Of a stretch of DNA of 34,545 bases, positions 8,726 through 18,186 are shown one piece after another. Made by a program: the position numbers and the translations under genes. Position 1 is the first letter of the stretch. Every line of letters begins with the position of its first letter. The notes beneath the pieces were generated by a model. The model was not told the origin of the DNA. It ran no database searches and was given only the letters and a program-made list of their open reading frames with translations. Source of the DNA: Patescibacteria group bacterium (GTDB taxonomy: Bacteria > Patescibacteriota > Minisyncoccia > Phycocordibacterales > UBA1006); assembly GCA_028286885.1 (NCBI GenBank), contig JAQBQS010000002.1:1-34545 (forward strand). The letters run 5' to 3'.

Positions 8726-9433
8726 ATGAATTCCGAAACCAAGGGAACGCTCCATCCGATTACGCTCGTCACGAACGATATCGTGCGCATTTTCTCCGAA
8801 CTTGGTTTCGAGGTCGCCATCGGTCCGGAAATGGAAACCGAATACTACAATTTCGACGCCTTGAACGTCCCAAAGGACCATCCTGCGCGCGATATGCAGG
8901 ACACGTTCTGGATCAAGAACGTCCCGCAGACATTGCTCCGCACCCAGACATCGGGAATGCAGATTCGCTACATGGAGGAGCTCTTGAAGAAAGAACAGAA
9001 GCCGCCGTTTGCAATTATCGTTCCCGGAAAAGTATTCCGCAACGAGGCGACGGATGCGACGCATGAGGCGCAGTTTCATCAGCTGGAAGGCCTCATGGTT
9101 GGGAAGGATATTTCGGCGGCGAATTTGAAAGCGGTGCTTCTTGAATTCTTGAAACAGCTCTTCGGCGCGGATGCGCAGATCCGGTTGCGGCCGAGCTTCT
9201 TTCCGTTCGTTGAACCGGGATTTGAGGTGGACGTTTGGACGGGGAAGAAATGGATCGAGATTCTCGGTGCCGGCATGGTTCACCCGGAGGTTTTGAAAAA
9301 GGGAGGAATTGATCCGCTGGAATATTCAGGTTTCGCATTCGGCATCGGCATTGAACGGCTCGTGATGCTCAAATACGGAGTGACCGATTTGCGAGTGTTG
9401 TTCCAGGGAGACGTGAGATTGAATCAGTTTTAA
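8726..9433 (+). CDS. pheS: phenylalanine--tRNA ligase subunit alpha (catalytic core only)
   Basis: [52 protein letters not shown]...[11 protein letters not shown]...[15 protein letters not shown]; class II aaRS motifs. Listed ORF starts at 8714, but that ATG lies in a TATGAT -10 box; 8726 preferred. Confidence 0.95.
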   Translation: MNSETKGTLHPITLVTNDIVRIFSELGFEVAIGPEMETEYYNFDALNVPKDHPARDMQDTFWIKNVPQTLLRTQTSGMQIRYMEELLKKEQKPPFAIIVPGKVFRNEATDATHEAQFHQLEGLMVGKDISAANLKAVLLEFLKQLFGADAQIRLRPSFFPFVEPGFEVDVWTGKKWIEILGAGMVHPEVLKKGGIDPLEYSGFAFGIGIERLVMLKYGVTDLRVLFQGDVRLNQF

Positions 9434-9434
9434 T

Positions 9435-9737
9435 ATGAACAAAGTCATACTCAAAAATGACAAATTCAAGAAAACGCGCGGCGGGAATTCTCGACTTTTA
9501 AATATCTCATGCCAGAAATGTGGAGATGCGATTTGCCTTTATCAGAAAGACGGACCGGGCGCCTTGCGAAGAATGTATCTCGACAGGATTTCTGAACCGA
9601 ATGTTTCAATTTCACAGAAGGACTTGTCATGCTCGAAGGGACATTTGATTGGTATAAAAACTATCTACGAGAAAGAAGATCGGCCCGCATTTAGATTGTT
9701 TGTCGATTCCGTGTCGAAGAAAATTGTTAAACCATAA
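9435..9737 (+). CDS. small zinc-ribbon-like protein embedded in pheS-pheT operon
   Basis: 100 aa with CQKC...C...CSKGH; 1-2 nt gaps to pheS and pheT. Confidence 0.8.
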   Translation: MNKVILKNDKFKKTRGGNSRLLNISCQKCGDAICLYQKDGPGALRRMYLDRISEPNVSISQKDLSCSKGHLIGIKTIYEKEDRPAFRLFVDSVSKKIVKP

Positions 9738-9739
9738 TT

Positions 9740-11560
9740 ATGAAAATATCCTACAACTGGCTCCAATCCTGTATAGAAGAACCGCTTCCGAAGCCGGAAG
9801 AACTTGCCGAGAAAATTATTTTCGGCGCCTTTGAAGTGGAAGACCAGGAAACGCTCGCACCCGGCGATGTGATTTTCGATATCAAGGTCCTCCCTGATCG
9901 CGCACATGACTGCTTGTCGCATTACGGAATCGCCAAGGAAGTCTGCGGCCTTCTCGGTTTAACAATGAAGCCCTTCGCGTTCCGCGAGCATGAATTCGTC
10001 GAAACATATGCAAAAGTTTCAGTCGAGTCCGATATCTGCAGGCGCTATATTGCCAGGTGCATTCTTGACGTAAAAATCGGAGATTCTCCCGCATGGCTTG
10101 CGGAGCGGCTCGAATCAATCGGACAGCGCAGCATCAATAATATCGTCGATCTGACGAACTTTGTCATGTTCGGAATCGGACAGCCAGCCCACGCATTTGA
10201 TTACGACAAGATAGAGGGCAAGATCATCATTCGAAACGCATTTGAAGATGAGCAAATCATAACCCTCGATGGAAAGGAAATTAATCTCGACCCGAGCATC
10301 GCCGTCATTGCCGACGAGAAAAAAGTCCTCGCGATCGCCGGCGTAAAGGGAGGAAAGGCTGCCGAGGTTACGTCAGAGACAAAAAATATCATCGTCGAGG
10401 TCGCGAACTTCGATCCTGTTTCCGTGCGCAAAACTGCACGAAAACTTGGACTATTAACTGATTCCGCAAAACGATTTGAAAATGAATTGACGCCGCATTT
10501 GGCAGGAACAGCGATCCACATGCTTACCGACTTGATTCAGAACATTGCAGGCGGGCAACCAGAGGCTATTATTGATGAATACAGGCAAGTAGCGACGCAG
10601 AATACTGTTATCTTCTCAGCGGACTACATCAACAAGATGCTTGGCACGGATATTTCTCATTCTGAGATCAAAGATATCTTGAACCGATATTCATATGTTT
10701 TCGAAGAGGAATCGGAACTGTTCAAGGTTTTAATTCCATACGAACGAATTGATATCGCGGGACCTCACGATATGGTCGAGGAAATCGGCCGGGCCTATGG
10801 ATATGAAAAAATTATTCCCGTTCTTCCGCAGATTGATTTCAAGCCTCGTCATGACGAACTCTTTGCAAAAACATCTGCCGTCCGCCTTGATCTGATTTCG
10901 AAAGGATACAACGAGGTGATGACCTACACGTTCACCAAGAAAGGAGATTTTGAAATTGCGCGCGGACCCGTTGGAAAATCTTCGCTTCGAACCAATTTGT
11001 CTGATGGCTTGAAAACATCATATGAGCTTAACAAGCAGAATGCAGACCTTCTTGGCATTTCAGAAATGAAAATCTTTGAAATCGGAACCGTCTTTCCAAA
11101 ATCCGGAGAGGTTGTTCATGTCGCGTTCGCTGACAAAAAGGGAATTATTGAAATGACACTGGACGAATATGTTTCCAAGAATTCAATAGGAAATCCAGGT
11201 GCCGCTGACCCTCTCCTCGCAGAGGAGAGGGTGGACGTCGTAGGCGGCCGGGAGAGGTCTGGCGCTGGCGAGGTCTTCAAAATGTGGTCCGAGTTCCCGT
11301 TTATCACGCGCGATATCGCACTTTGGATTCCTTCGGAAACAAACCCTGATGACGTATTTGATCTCTTGAAAGAAAATGCGGGAGTGCTTCTCGTCCGCGA
11401 TCCGAAGCTCTTCGATACATTTTCAAAAGACGGCAAAACGTCAGTTGCGTTCCGTCTCGTTTTCCAATCGTTCGATCGAACGCTGACGAATGAAGAAGTG
11501 GATGCCATCATGGCGAACGTTTATGAAAAGGTGAAAGAAAAAAATTGGGAAGTAAGATAA
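9740..11560 (+). CDS. pheT: phenylalanine--tRNA ligase subunit beta (reduced; EMAP/B2-like domain apparently missing)
   Basis: MKISYNWLQSCIEE...DIKVLPDRAHDCLSHYGIAKEVCGLLGL...B5-like IPYERIDIAGPHDMVEEIGRAYGYEKI...C-term FDX-ACB-like FPFITRDIALWIP. Confidence 0.95.
   Translation: MKISYNWLQSCIEEPLPKPEELAEKIIFGAFEVEDQETLAPGDVIFDIKVLPDRAHDCLSHYGIAKEVCGLLGLTMKPFAFREHEFVETYAKVSVESDICRRYIARCILDVKIGDSPAWLAERLESIGQRSINNIVDLTNFVMFGIGQPAHAFDYDKIEGKIIIRNAFEDEQIITLDGKEINLDPSIAVIADEKKVLAIAGVKGGKAAEVTSETKNIIVEVANFDPVSVRKTARKLGLLTDSAKRFENELTPHLAGTAIHMLTDLIQNIAGGQPEAIIDEYRQVATQNTVIFSADYINKMLGTDISHSEIKDILNRYSYVFEEESELFKVLIPYERIDIAGPHDMVEEIGRAYGYEKIIPVLPQIDFKPRHDELFAKTSAVRLDLISKGYNEVMTYTFTKKGDFEIARGPVGKSSLRTNLSDGLKTSYELNKQNADLLGISEMKIFEIGTVFPKSGEVVHVAFADKKGIIEMTLDEYVSKNSIGNPGAADPLLAEERVDVVGGRERSGAGEVFKMWSEFPFITRDIALWIPSETNPDDVFDLLKENAGVLLVRDPKLFDTFSKDGKTSVAFRLVFQSFDRTLTNEEVDAIMANVYEKVKEKNWEVR
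11208..11260. repeat. REP-like palindromic element inserted in frame in pheT
   Basis: Perfect 11-bp stem ACCCTCTCCTC-GCA-GAGGAGAGGGT (11208-11232), then GGACGTCGTAGGCGGCCGGGAGAGGTC. Confidence 0.75.
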
Positions 11561-11562
11561 AT

Positions 11563-11588
11563 AAAAATCCCTCGGAGGGATTTTTATG
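11563..11588 (+). terminator. intrinsic terminator of pheT
   Basis: AAAAATCCCT-CGG-AGGGATTTTTA. Confidence 0.8.
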
Positions 11589-11591
11589 CGT

Positions 11592-11619
11592 AAAAAAGCA
11601 GCAGGGGATTCCTGCTGCG
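11592..11619 (-). terminator. intrinsic terminator of orphan operon
   Basis: Minus-strand GCAGCAGG-AATC-CCCTGCTGCTTTTTT. Confidence 0.75.
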
Positions 11620-11642
11620 TAATAGGGACATGTAAGTATCAG

Positions 11643-13406
11643 CTATTCTGTTTTCTCTCCGACTATCTCGGCATCGGTGATGTTTGAGACGAAACTGCTC
11701 GGTATGGCATTCATCACCTTAATCTTGAAGAGCTTCTGCACATTGTCCTTGCCGAGGAACCTTTTAAACGTTAGTTTTTCAAGACATGTAGCGACAATGG
11801 CCGGATTTTCCTTCGACGACAATGCCAGTACGAGAGAGATGTGATTCGGTACGAGCGAAGGCTCTATGGCGATTTTTTCCTCTTCGAGCATTTCAAACCA
11901 TTCCCTGAGTTCCTTGATAGGAATCGCCTGGCAAATAAACTGCATAAACGTCTTAAGGTAAACCCTCGGACCCATCTTTGTAGCTTTTTCTTTGGCGGTT
12001 TTTTCCCTTGTCAGTATATTCAATGATACGCCGAAGACTTTCCCGGTTTCCCAGTATGACTTCACGACATCAATGGGAGATACTTTCTCAGAAAACTGCT
12101 TTAGGTATGACGTGTAGAGCGAGAGAAATCTGCCGCTAAGCTCGTTTTTGAGCGCATAGCCCTGGGCAGAATCATGAACGATCATTCTCAGGCAATGCTC
12201 CTCATTGAACCAGACCAAAAGATGGTGGTTCGCTCTCACGGCATCATACACCTCTTCAACTCTTCGTTCCGACAGAAAGGAATTGATCCACTTGTAGGAA
12301 AGAGTCGTCGCAATCGATTCGCTGGAGGTGAGCTTCAGAGCTCTTATGCTCGCGTGCCGAACGGCGTTTTGGAACGCCTTTGCAAGGCTTCCGAGAACTT
12401 TCGTGTCGCTTAATGAAAGAGACACGTATCTGTTGTTGATCGAACCTCGCTGGGTGAAATAAAACACATTCTGATTGATTGGATTTCCAAGATCTTTCAT
12501 GAGAGTTTTCATCCTTTTCTGCTCGAAGATGATATCGGTCGTTTCTTGGCCGACTACTTGGGCAAGCTTCGCTCGCAATCCATTCTTCCAGCCAATGTAC
12601 GATGTTGACACCTTGTCAAAGAAAAGATTCAGCTCGTCGAGCGTAAATTCGTTCTTGTGCAGATCGAGAGTGAATGCGATGCATATTTGAGCGAACACCC
12701 GGTCCTGGCTCCATTGAGGAAAATCAAGATGGTCAAACATGAGCCGAAATGCTCCCGACGTCGTAGGATTGCAGATCAAGAGATCGACAATCTTCATCCA
12801 TCCGAACATTTCGGCAACGGCCTCCTTGAAAGCTTCAATTTTCACAAAAACTTCTCCGTTGCTTGTCCTCTTGGAAAGCTCAAAGAGAGTTCGGTACTTG
12901 AGGTCCAGGCCGGACTGCTTCAGTATCATAATGCGACGCAAAGGACGATCATTAAGCCAATTTTCAACATTGAGAAGGCCGGTGACTTTCCTAAGATACT
13001 CGATGACATGATCTGCCGTTTTAAACGTCCTAAGAGCCCTGTGTTCGAGCTCTGCCGCATTTGCAAGCAATCGTATGATCCGTACCGCTTCATTTTTAAC
13101 ATCTTTTTGAGATATTACCGTCGACTTGCCACGATATTTTTTCGTGACAAGATAAACAAAATAAAGCTGTATGAGCCGGACAATATGCTCTTTGAGATGA
13201 GGATCGAACTCATCCGTAATTGTTCCGATGGCTTCTCCTTGCAAAGGAGCTATCACCATCGGAAGCTTTTTCGGTCTTTCTTTGGGAATCCTTTTGGGAC
13301 GCTCCTCTTTCGGTGCAGCAGCTTTTTTCTTAGCTTTCTTTTTTGGAGAAGGCTTTTTTGTTGCTGCTGGTTTTTTTTCTTTTTTTTCTGACTTTTCGTT
13401 ACTCAT
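11643..13406 (-). CDS. large hypothetical protein with Lys/Pro/Ala-rich N-terminal tail
   Basis: 587 aa, N-term MSNEKSEKKEKKPAATKKPSPKKKAKKKAAAPKEERPKRIPKERPKK; no family recognised. Confidence 0.85.
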   Translation of the reverse strand: MSNEKSEKKEKKPAATKKPSPKKKAKKKAAAPKEERPKRIPKERPKKLPMVIAPLQGEAIGTITDEFDPHLKEHIVRLIQLYFVYLVTKKYRGKSTVISQKDVKNEAVRIIRLLANAAELEHRALRTFKTADHVIEYLRKVTGLLNVENWLNDRPLRRIMILKQSGLDLKYRTLFELSKRTSNGEVFVKIEAFKEAVAEMFGWMKIVDLLICNPTTSGAFRLMFDHLDFPQWSQDRVFAQICIAFTLDLHKNEFTLDELNLFFDKVSTSYIGWKNGLRAKLAQVVGQETTDIIFEQKRMKTLMKDLGNPINQNVFYFTQRGSINNRYVSLSLSDTKVLGSLAKAFQNAVRHASIRALKLTSSESIATTLSYKWINSFLSERRVEEVYDAVRANHHLLVWFNEEHCLRMIVHDSAQGYALKNELSGRFLSLYTSYLKQFSEKVSPIDVVKSYWETGKVFGVSLNILTREKTAKEKATKMGPRVYLKTFMQFICQAIPIKELREWFEMLEEEKIAIEPSLVPNHISLVLALSSKENPAIVATCLEKLTFKRFLGKDNVQKLFKIKVMNAIPSSFVSNITDAEIVGEKTE

Positions 13407-13433
13407 TCTTGGTTAGTTTTTTTGTTTTCAAAA

Positions 13434-14615
13434 TTAGTCGGCATCAATCAACCCGCTTAGCAAACCGTCAGTCTCATTTTGCTCATCCATGAATTTTCTC
13501 AAGAGATCTCCGGATACGACAAGTTCGCGCAGCCTGTGCTCTCTTGCATAATCAGGAAGATTAATGGAATTTCTGGTCTTGACTGACGAAAGGGTGGGAA
13601 ACATGTCAGTATCCATATCGGACGGATTGGCAAGCTGCCGGGTCCGCTGATCGTAGAAACTGTTCCTTCTCTCGTCATACAGAGGATTAAAGATAGATGA
13701 AACAAGCTCATTGAAGAACTCAGGATAAACTTCCTGAAGAAACTTGAGAAAAGGCAACTCCTGGGGTACAAGATCGCCCGAACGGACAGCTATCAGAAAC
13801 TCCACGCCATTTTCAGAGATGGAATTTCCTGCGAAGTAATTTTTAAGCTCTTCGACAGCTATCAGATACCAGACTTTGAAATCCGCAGAATTCGTGAGGA
13901 AGTCCAGCACCACATCGTGGGGAACAAACTCCAAGAATCTTACGAGCTTCTCGCCGGTATCGTAATCAAGATTCACATAACGCACCGAGTAGTCGTTGCT
14001 AAGCGGAGGGTTAAGCGAATGAGCGGAGATGAACGTTCTGAAGACAAGGCTTGAGCTGACTTTCAGGCCGGATTGGCCTTCATGGTCGTACAAGATGTCG
14101 AGAAAATTCATATCGAATGTTTCGCCGAGATTGGTAACGCATATCGCATACTTTAATTTTGCGCTGCAGCTTTTCCAGATCTCGATGGCCATCTCAGAAT
14201 TTGTCGAGAAGGTGGATACCATGCAGTTTTTTATGACTGCGGCGATATCTTCGTGAGAAAGAGTCTTTTCGCCTCCCAGCGCCATTTCGAGATGACGCAT
14301 AGTTATCGTGCGAACCGTTGAAACGGATTTCGTTCCAGCGCGCACCTTCAGCTTTCCTCTTTCTACGTAATACTCCTTTTTCTTCGCGACTTTTTCTACG
14401 CGATACAGGCTCTTGATATCCGAAATGAGCTCAATGACTTTTTGAGGGTCTTTGAGATCGTCCGGGGTGTACTTTCCGGCGAGAACCTTGAGCGCACCCA
14501 AGGTAATCGCCGGAATATTCTCAGGAAGCTCGTCTTCCATCTGAAGTTCGAGTTCATCGAAGATCTCGTCGATCGACGGGTTTTTTTGGGGCAATTGCTG
14601 TTGCTTTTTTGACAT
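13434..14615 (-). CDS. large hypothetical protein, co-operonic with 11643..13406
   Basis: 393 aa, no family recognised; 27-nt gap to next gene; strong promoter upstream. Confidence 0.85.
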   Translation of the reverse strand: MSKKQQQLPQKNPSIDEIFDELELQMEDELPENIPAITLGALKVLAGKYTPDDLKDPQKVIELISDIKSLYRVEKVAKKKEYYVERGKLKVRAGTKSVSTVRTITMRHLEMALGGEKTLSHEDIAAVIKNCMVSTFSTNSEMAIEIWKSCSAKLKYAICVTNLGETFDMNFLDILYDHEGQSGLKVSSSLVFRTFISAHSLNPPLSNDYSVRYVNLDYDTGEKLVRFLEFVPHDVVLDFLTNSADFKVWYLIAVEELKNYFAGNSISENGVEFLIAVRSGDLVPQELPFLKFLQEVYPEFFNELVSSIFNPLYDERRNSFYDQRTRQLANPSDMDTDMFPTLSSVKTRNSINLPDYAREHRLRELVVSGDLLRKFMDEQNETDGLLSGLIDAD

Positions 14616-14664
14616 AATGTTGGTTTTTATTTTTTTATCAATGTAATAATATAATTTCGTCAGC

Positions 14665-14693
14665 AGTATATATTATAATGTATGAAATGTCAA
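14665..14693 (-). promoter_or_regulatory. consensus promoter of orphan operon
   Basis: Minus strand TTGACA - 17 nt - TATACT. Confidence 0.75.
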
Positions 14694-14774
14694 TAGCCCT
14701 TATTCACAGAAAGAGCCTATTTTCAAAGCTTAAAACTTGCATAAAAATCGAAAATAGTGTAGAGTTTCCGAACT

Positions 14775-15419
14775 ATGACAACACTTTCAGCTACAACTCG
14801 AACCGGCGGATCTGCCGCGAATCTGCGCGCCGAGGGCGCTATCCCTGCCGTCATTTACGGAAAGGGCGTAAAGGAAACGATTTCAATTGCCCTTGACCGA
14901 GAATCGTTCAAGAAAGCTTGGACCGCTGCGGGATCTTCCACGGCTGTTACCATTACGGGACTTGATCATGAATATGACGTCATTATCCATGACTTCCAGA
15001 TCGATCCTGCAACTGACATGGTCATCCATGCAGACTTGCTCGCGCTTGATAAGAATACCAAGGTAACCGTTCACGTTGAGCTCGAGTTCACAGGAACAGC
15101 GCCTGCCGTTAAATCAGGACTCGGAATTCTCGAGAAAGTGCTCCACGAAGTTGAAGTCGAGGCATTGCCCGCAAACCTTCCGAAGTCTCTCGTCGTTTCA
15201 ATCGACGGACTTGAGGAAGTCGGATCAGCCATTCATGTCAAAGACCTCGCGCTTCCGAAGGGAGTCGAGCTCAAAGGACACGAGGGAGACGATGTTGTCG
15301 CTGTCATCTCGGCCATCAAGGAAGAGAAGGAAGAGGACGCAACTCCGATCGACTTCGCAGCCATCGAAGTATCCGCACAGAAAGGAAAGAAAGCTGAGGA
15401 AGAAGTTCCCGCTGAATAA
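14775..15419 (+). CDS. rplY: 50S ribosomal protein L25/general stress protein Ctc
   Basis: TRTGGSAANLRAEGAIPAVIYGKGVKETISIALD...; L25 with C-terminal TL5/CTC-type domain; upstream TTGCAT-17-TAGAGT. Confidence 0.95.
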   Translation: MTTLSATTRTGGSAANLRAEGAIPAVIYGKGVKETISIALDRESFKKAWTAAGSSTAVTITGLDHEYDVIIHDFQIDPATDMVIHADLLALDKNTKVTVHVELEFTGTAPAVKSGLGILEKVLHEVEVEALPANLPKSLVVSIDGLEEVGSAIHVKDLALPKGVELKGHEGDDVVAVISAIKEEKEEDATPIDFAAIEVSAQKGKKAEEEVPAE

Positions 15420-15426
15420 TCCACAC

Positions 15427-15453
15427 GAAACTACCCAGCCGGGTGGTTTTTTG
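15427..15453 (+). terminator. intrinsic terminator
   Basis: ACTACCC-AGCC-GGGTGGTTTTTT. Confidence 0.75.
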
Positions 15454-15474
15454 TTATAATTTATTTCTTAGAAA

Positions 15475-16863
15475 ATGCTCAAGAAAACACTTACAATACT
15501 TTTGATAGCCGCATTCGCATCGTCAGCTTTTTTCATGCTTCCTTTTTCAGCGTCGGCCGATTGCTTGTCCCTTGACCTTAATGGCCGAAGCGATGCAGAG
15601 CTCCGGGCATTCTTGGCGCAGTGCAATGCCGAAGCCGCACAGACACAGACGGAACTGAACGCACAGAAAGCAAAGTCTTCATCCCTTGCAAGCGACGTGG
15701 CACTTCTTGATTCCTTGATCAAGAAGGCCGCGCAGCAAATCACTATCAAGGACCAAATTATCAAGCAGCTGGGAAACCAGATCGGACAGAAGCAGAAAAC
15801 AATTGAGACCCTGACGGAGAAACTCGGCCGTGAAAACGATTCTCTCGGGCAAATTTTGCGCAAGAAAAATGAGATCGATACCATGACCCTGACGGAAATG
15901 CTGCTATCGAATACGAGAATTTCGGATTTTTTCCTCGATGCTGATAATTTTGAAACCGTGAACAAGCATTTGCAGGAATCCTTGAATCTGGTGCAGGGAA
16001 CCAAGCAGGAAACGTCCACCGAGAAAGCAAACCTTGAAACTCAAAAACTTGAACAAGCCAACCTTCGTAACCAGATCGTAACCCAGAAAAATCAGACAAA
16101 GGCACAGCAAGATGCGAAAAATGAACTTCTCGCATCGAGCAAATCACAGGAAAAAAGCTATGCGCAAATTTTGGCGCAGAAGCAAGCGCAAGCTTCCAAA
16201 ATTTCTGCAGCGCTCTTCAAATTCGCCGGAGGCTCAAAAGCCATTCCATTCGGAGATGCCTACCGATTTGCAAAGGTTGCCTCTGCGAAAACAGGCGTGA
16301 GCCCGGCTTTCATTCTTGCCATCTTGAAACAAGAATCGAATCTTGGAACTGATCAGGGGGGATGCTATGTCACCAATCTTTCAACAGGTACTGGATCACG
16401 CGCTAAAAACGGCGAGGTTATCGCAACGGTGATGAAGGCGCCACGCGACACTGTTCCGTATCAGAAGATACTTTCGGCGCTCGGCCTTACGATTGCAAAC
16501 ACCCAGGTATCATGCCCTGTGAAATACAGCGGCTCGTATTCGGGATATGGAGGAGCTATGGGACCTACGCAGTTCATTCCTTCGACATGGATCGGAGTTG
16601 CCGACCGCGTTGCGGCAGCGCTTGGCGAAAGCGCAGCGAACCCCTGGGATCCGCAGGATGCCGTCATGGCGACCGCAATCTTTACCAAGGATCTCGGAGC
16701 AGCAGCCGGAGGCGATGCCGCTGAAAAATCCGCTGCATGCAAATATTACTCGGGACGGGCATGCGGTGCGGTTACAGGATCATCATCTTACGGAGCCTCG
16801 GTTATGAAGATCAAGGCTTCGATCCAGGCGGACATGGCGATTATCGACGCGGCCGGAGGCTAA
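15475..16863 (+). CDS. secreted coiled-coil protein with C-terminal lytic transglycosylase-like domain
   Basis: Signal peptide; long coiled coil (Gln/Lys/Glu-rich); ASAKTGVSPAFILAILKQESNLG...YGGAMGPTQFIPSTWIG...NPWDPQDAVMATAIF. Confidence 0.85.
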   Translation: MLKKTLTILLIAAFASSAFFMLPFSASADCLSLDLNGRSDAELRAFLAQCNAEAAQTQTELNAQKAKSSSLASDVALLDSLIKKAAQQITIKDQIIKQLGNQIGQKQKTIETLTEKLGRENDSLGQILRKKNEIDTMTLTEMLLSNTRISDFFLDADNFETVNKHLQESLNLVQGTKQETSTEKANLETQKLEQANLRNQIVTQKNQTKAQQDAKNELLASSKSQEKSYAQILAQKQAQASKISAALFKFAGGSKAIPFGDAYRFAKVASAKTGVSPAFILAILKQESNLGTDQGGCYVTNLSTGTGSRAKNGEVIATVMKAPRDTVPYQKILSALGLTIANTQVSCPVKYSGSYSGYGGAMGPTQFIPSTWIGVADRVAAALGESAANPWDPQDAVMATAIFTKDLGAAAGGDAAEKSAACKYYSGRACGAVTGSSSYGASVMKIKASIQADMAIIDAAGG

Positions 16864-16903
16864 GGCTTGCAAAATTCCGGTAATGTGATAAGATTCAACG
16901 ACT

Positions 16904-17167
16904 ATGAAAACCGACATTCATCACCCAAATTACCGCATGGTGATCTTCAAGGACATCACGACAGGAGCTACGTTCCTCATCGGATCGACTGTTGCATCAA
17001 AGGAAACCATGAAGTGGACCGACGGAAACGAGTACCCGGTCTTCGAGGTGGAAATCTCGAGCCAGTCGCACCCGTTCTACACGGGCCAGGACAAGCAGCT
17101 CGACACAGCCGGACGAGCCGAGAAATTCAAGGCACGTGCTGCAAAGAAGACGGTTGCGAAGAAATAA
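16904..17167 (+). CDS. rpmE2: 50S ribosomal protein L31 type B
   Basis: [30 protein letters not shown]...[35 protein letters not shown]. Confidence 0.96.
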   Translation: MKTDIHHPNYRMVIFKDITTGATFLIGSTVASKETMKWTDGNEYPVFEVEISSQSHPFYTGQDKQLDTAGRAEKFKARAAKKTVAKK

Positions 17168-17186
17168 CTTTGAAAGGGAACCCAGC

Positions 17187-17206
17187 TTTGTGCTGGCTTT
17201 TCTTGT
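17187..17206 (+). terminator. short intrinsic terminator
   Basis: CCAGC-TTTGT-GCTGGCTTTTCTT. Confidence 0.5.
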
Positions 17207-17218
17207 ATACTTGATTTT

Positions 17219-18181
17219 ATGAACATCGGCGAACTCAAAAAAAATCCTCGCACGCATTATCAAGCTCTTGAGCTTGAGCGTTTGACTGCAAGGGAACTTG
17301 AAACAACGTCTCTTGCCCAAGAAGAAGGAATGGCAGAACTTGCCGCCGAAGAATTAAAAGCCATTGCAGCCGAGCGCGACGTCGTCGAACTCCAGATCAA
17401 GGAAATTTTGGACAAGGAAAAAGAAGAGGAAGAGTTTCCAAACGAGCTCGTGCTCGAAGTCCGCGCAGGAGCCGGGGGTGATGAAGCCGCGCTCTTTGCT
17501 GCGAACTTGGCGGAAATGTACGAGCGTTATGCCGAGAAAATGGGCTGGTCATGGAAAACCATTGATGCAAGCATGAACGATCTCGGCGGATACAAGGAAG
17601 CATCATTTGAGATAAAAGGAAAAGATTGCTTCAAGCTCTTGCAGTTTGAAACGGGCGTCCACCGCGTACAGCGCGTGCCTGCGACCGAGAAACAGGGACG
17701 CATCCACACATCAACTGCCTCCGTTGCAATCATGCCGATCCGTCAGAAATTCACCGTCGAGCTCAATCCAGCTGATTTGGAATTTGAAACATCGCGCGCA
17801 GGAGGCGCGGGAGGACAAAACGTCAACAAAGTGGAGTCAGCGGTCCGCGTCATCCACAAGCCGACGGGCATCTCGTTTCGTTCGACGGTCGAACGATCGC
17901 AGCTTGCCAACAAGGAACGCGTGCTCGGCCTCTTGAAATCGAAACTGCAACAAATTCGCGACGAGGAGGAAGCCGCCAAAGACGATGCATCTCGAAAGGG
18001 ACAAATCGGTTCAGCTGATCGTTCTGAAAAAATTCGCACCTACAATTATCCTCAGGATCGCGTTACCGATCACCGCATCAAGCAGTCCTGGTCGAACATC
18101 CCGGGATTCATGATCGGCAACATCGACAAGATGCTCGCAGCCCTTGCTGAAGGTTCTGTTGGCGATTCAGACGAGGAATAA
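17219..18181 (+). CDS. prfA: peptide chain release factor 1
   Basis: [21 protein letters not shown] motif; [26 protein letters not shown] (PAT anticodon motif of RF1). Confidence 0.94.
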   Translation: MNIGELKKNPRTHYQALELERLTARELETTSLAQEEGMAELAAEELKAIAAERDVVELQIKEILDKEKEEEEFPNELVLEVRAGAGGDEAALFAANLAEMYERYAEKMGWSWKTIDASMNDLGGYKEASFEIKGKDCFKLLQFETGVHRVQRVPATEKQGRIHTSTASVAIMPIRQKFTVELNPADLEFETSRAGGAGGQNVNKVESAVRVIHKPTGISFRSTVERSQLANKERVLGLLKSKLQQIRDEEEAAKDDASRKGQIGSADRSEKIRTYNYPQDRVTDHRIKQSWSNIPGFMIGNIDKMLAALAEGSVGDSDEE

Positions 18182-18186
18182 GCGCC

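Noticed and set aside
8678-9283. 201-aa minus ORF
   Set aside because: Antisense to pheS; low-complexity Arg/Phe-rich translation typical of antisense frames.
12657-13391. 244-aa + strand ORF
   Set aside because: Antisense to the 587-aa orphan; poly-Phe end is the complement of the Lys-rich tail.
15468-16019. 183-aa minus ORF
   Set aside because: Antisense to the secreted transglycosylase-like gene; Cys/Ser/Phe-rich translation is a frame artefact.
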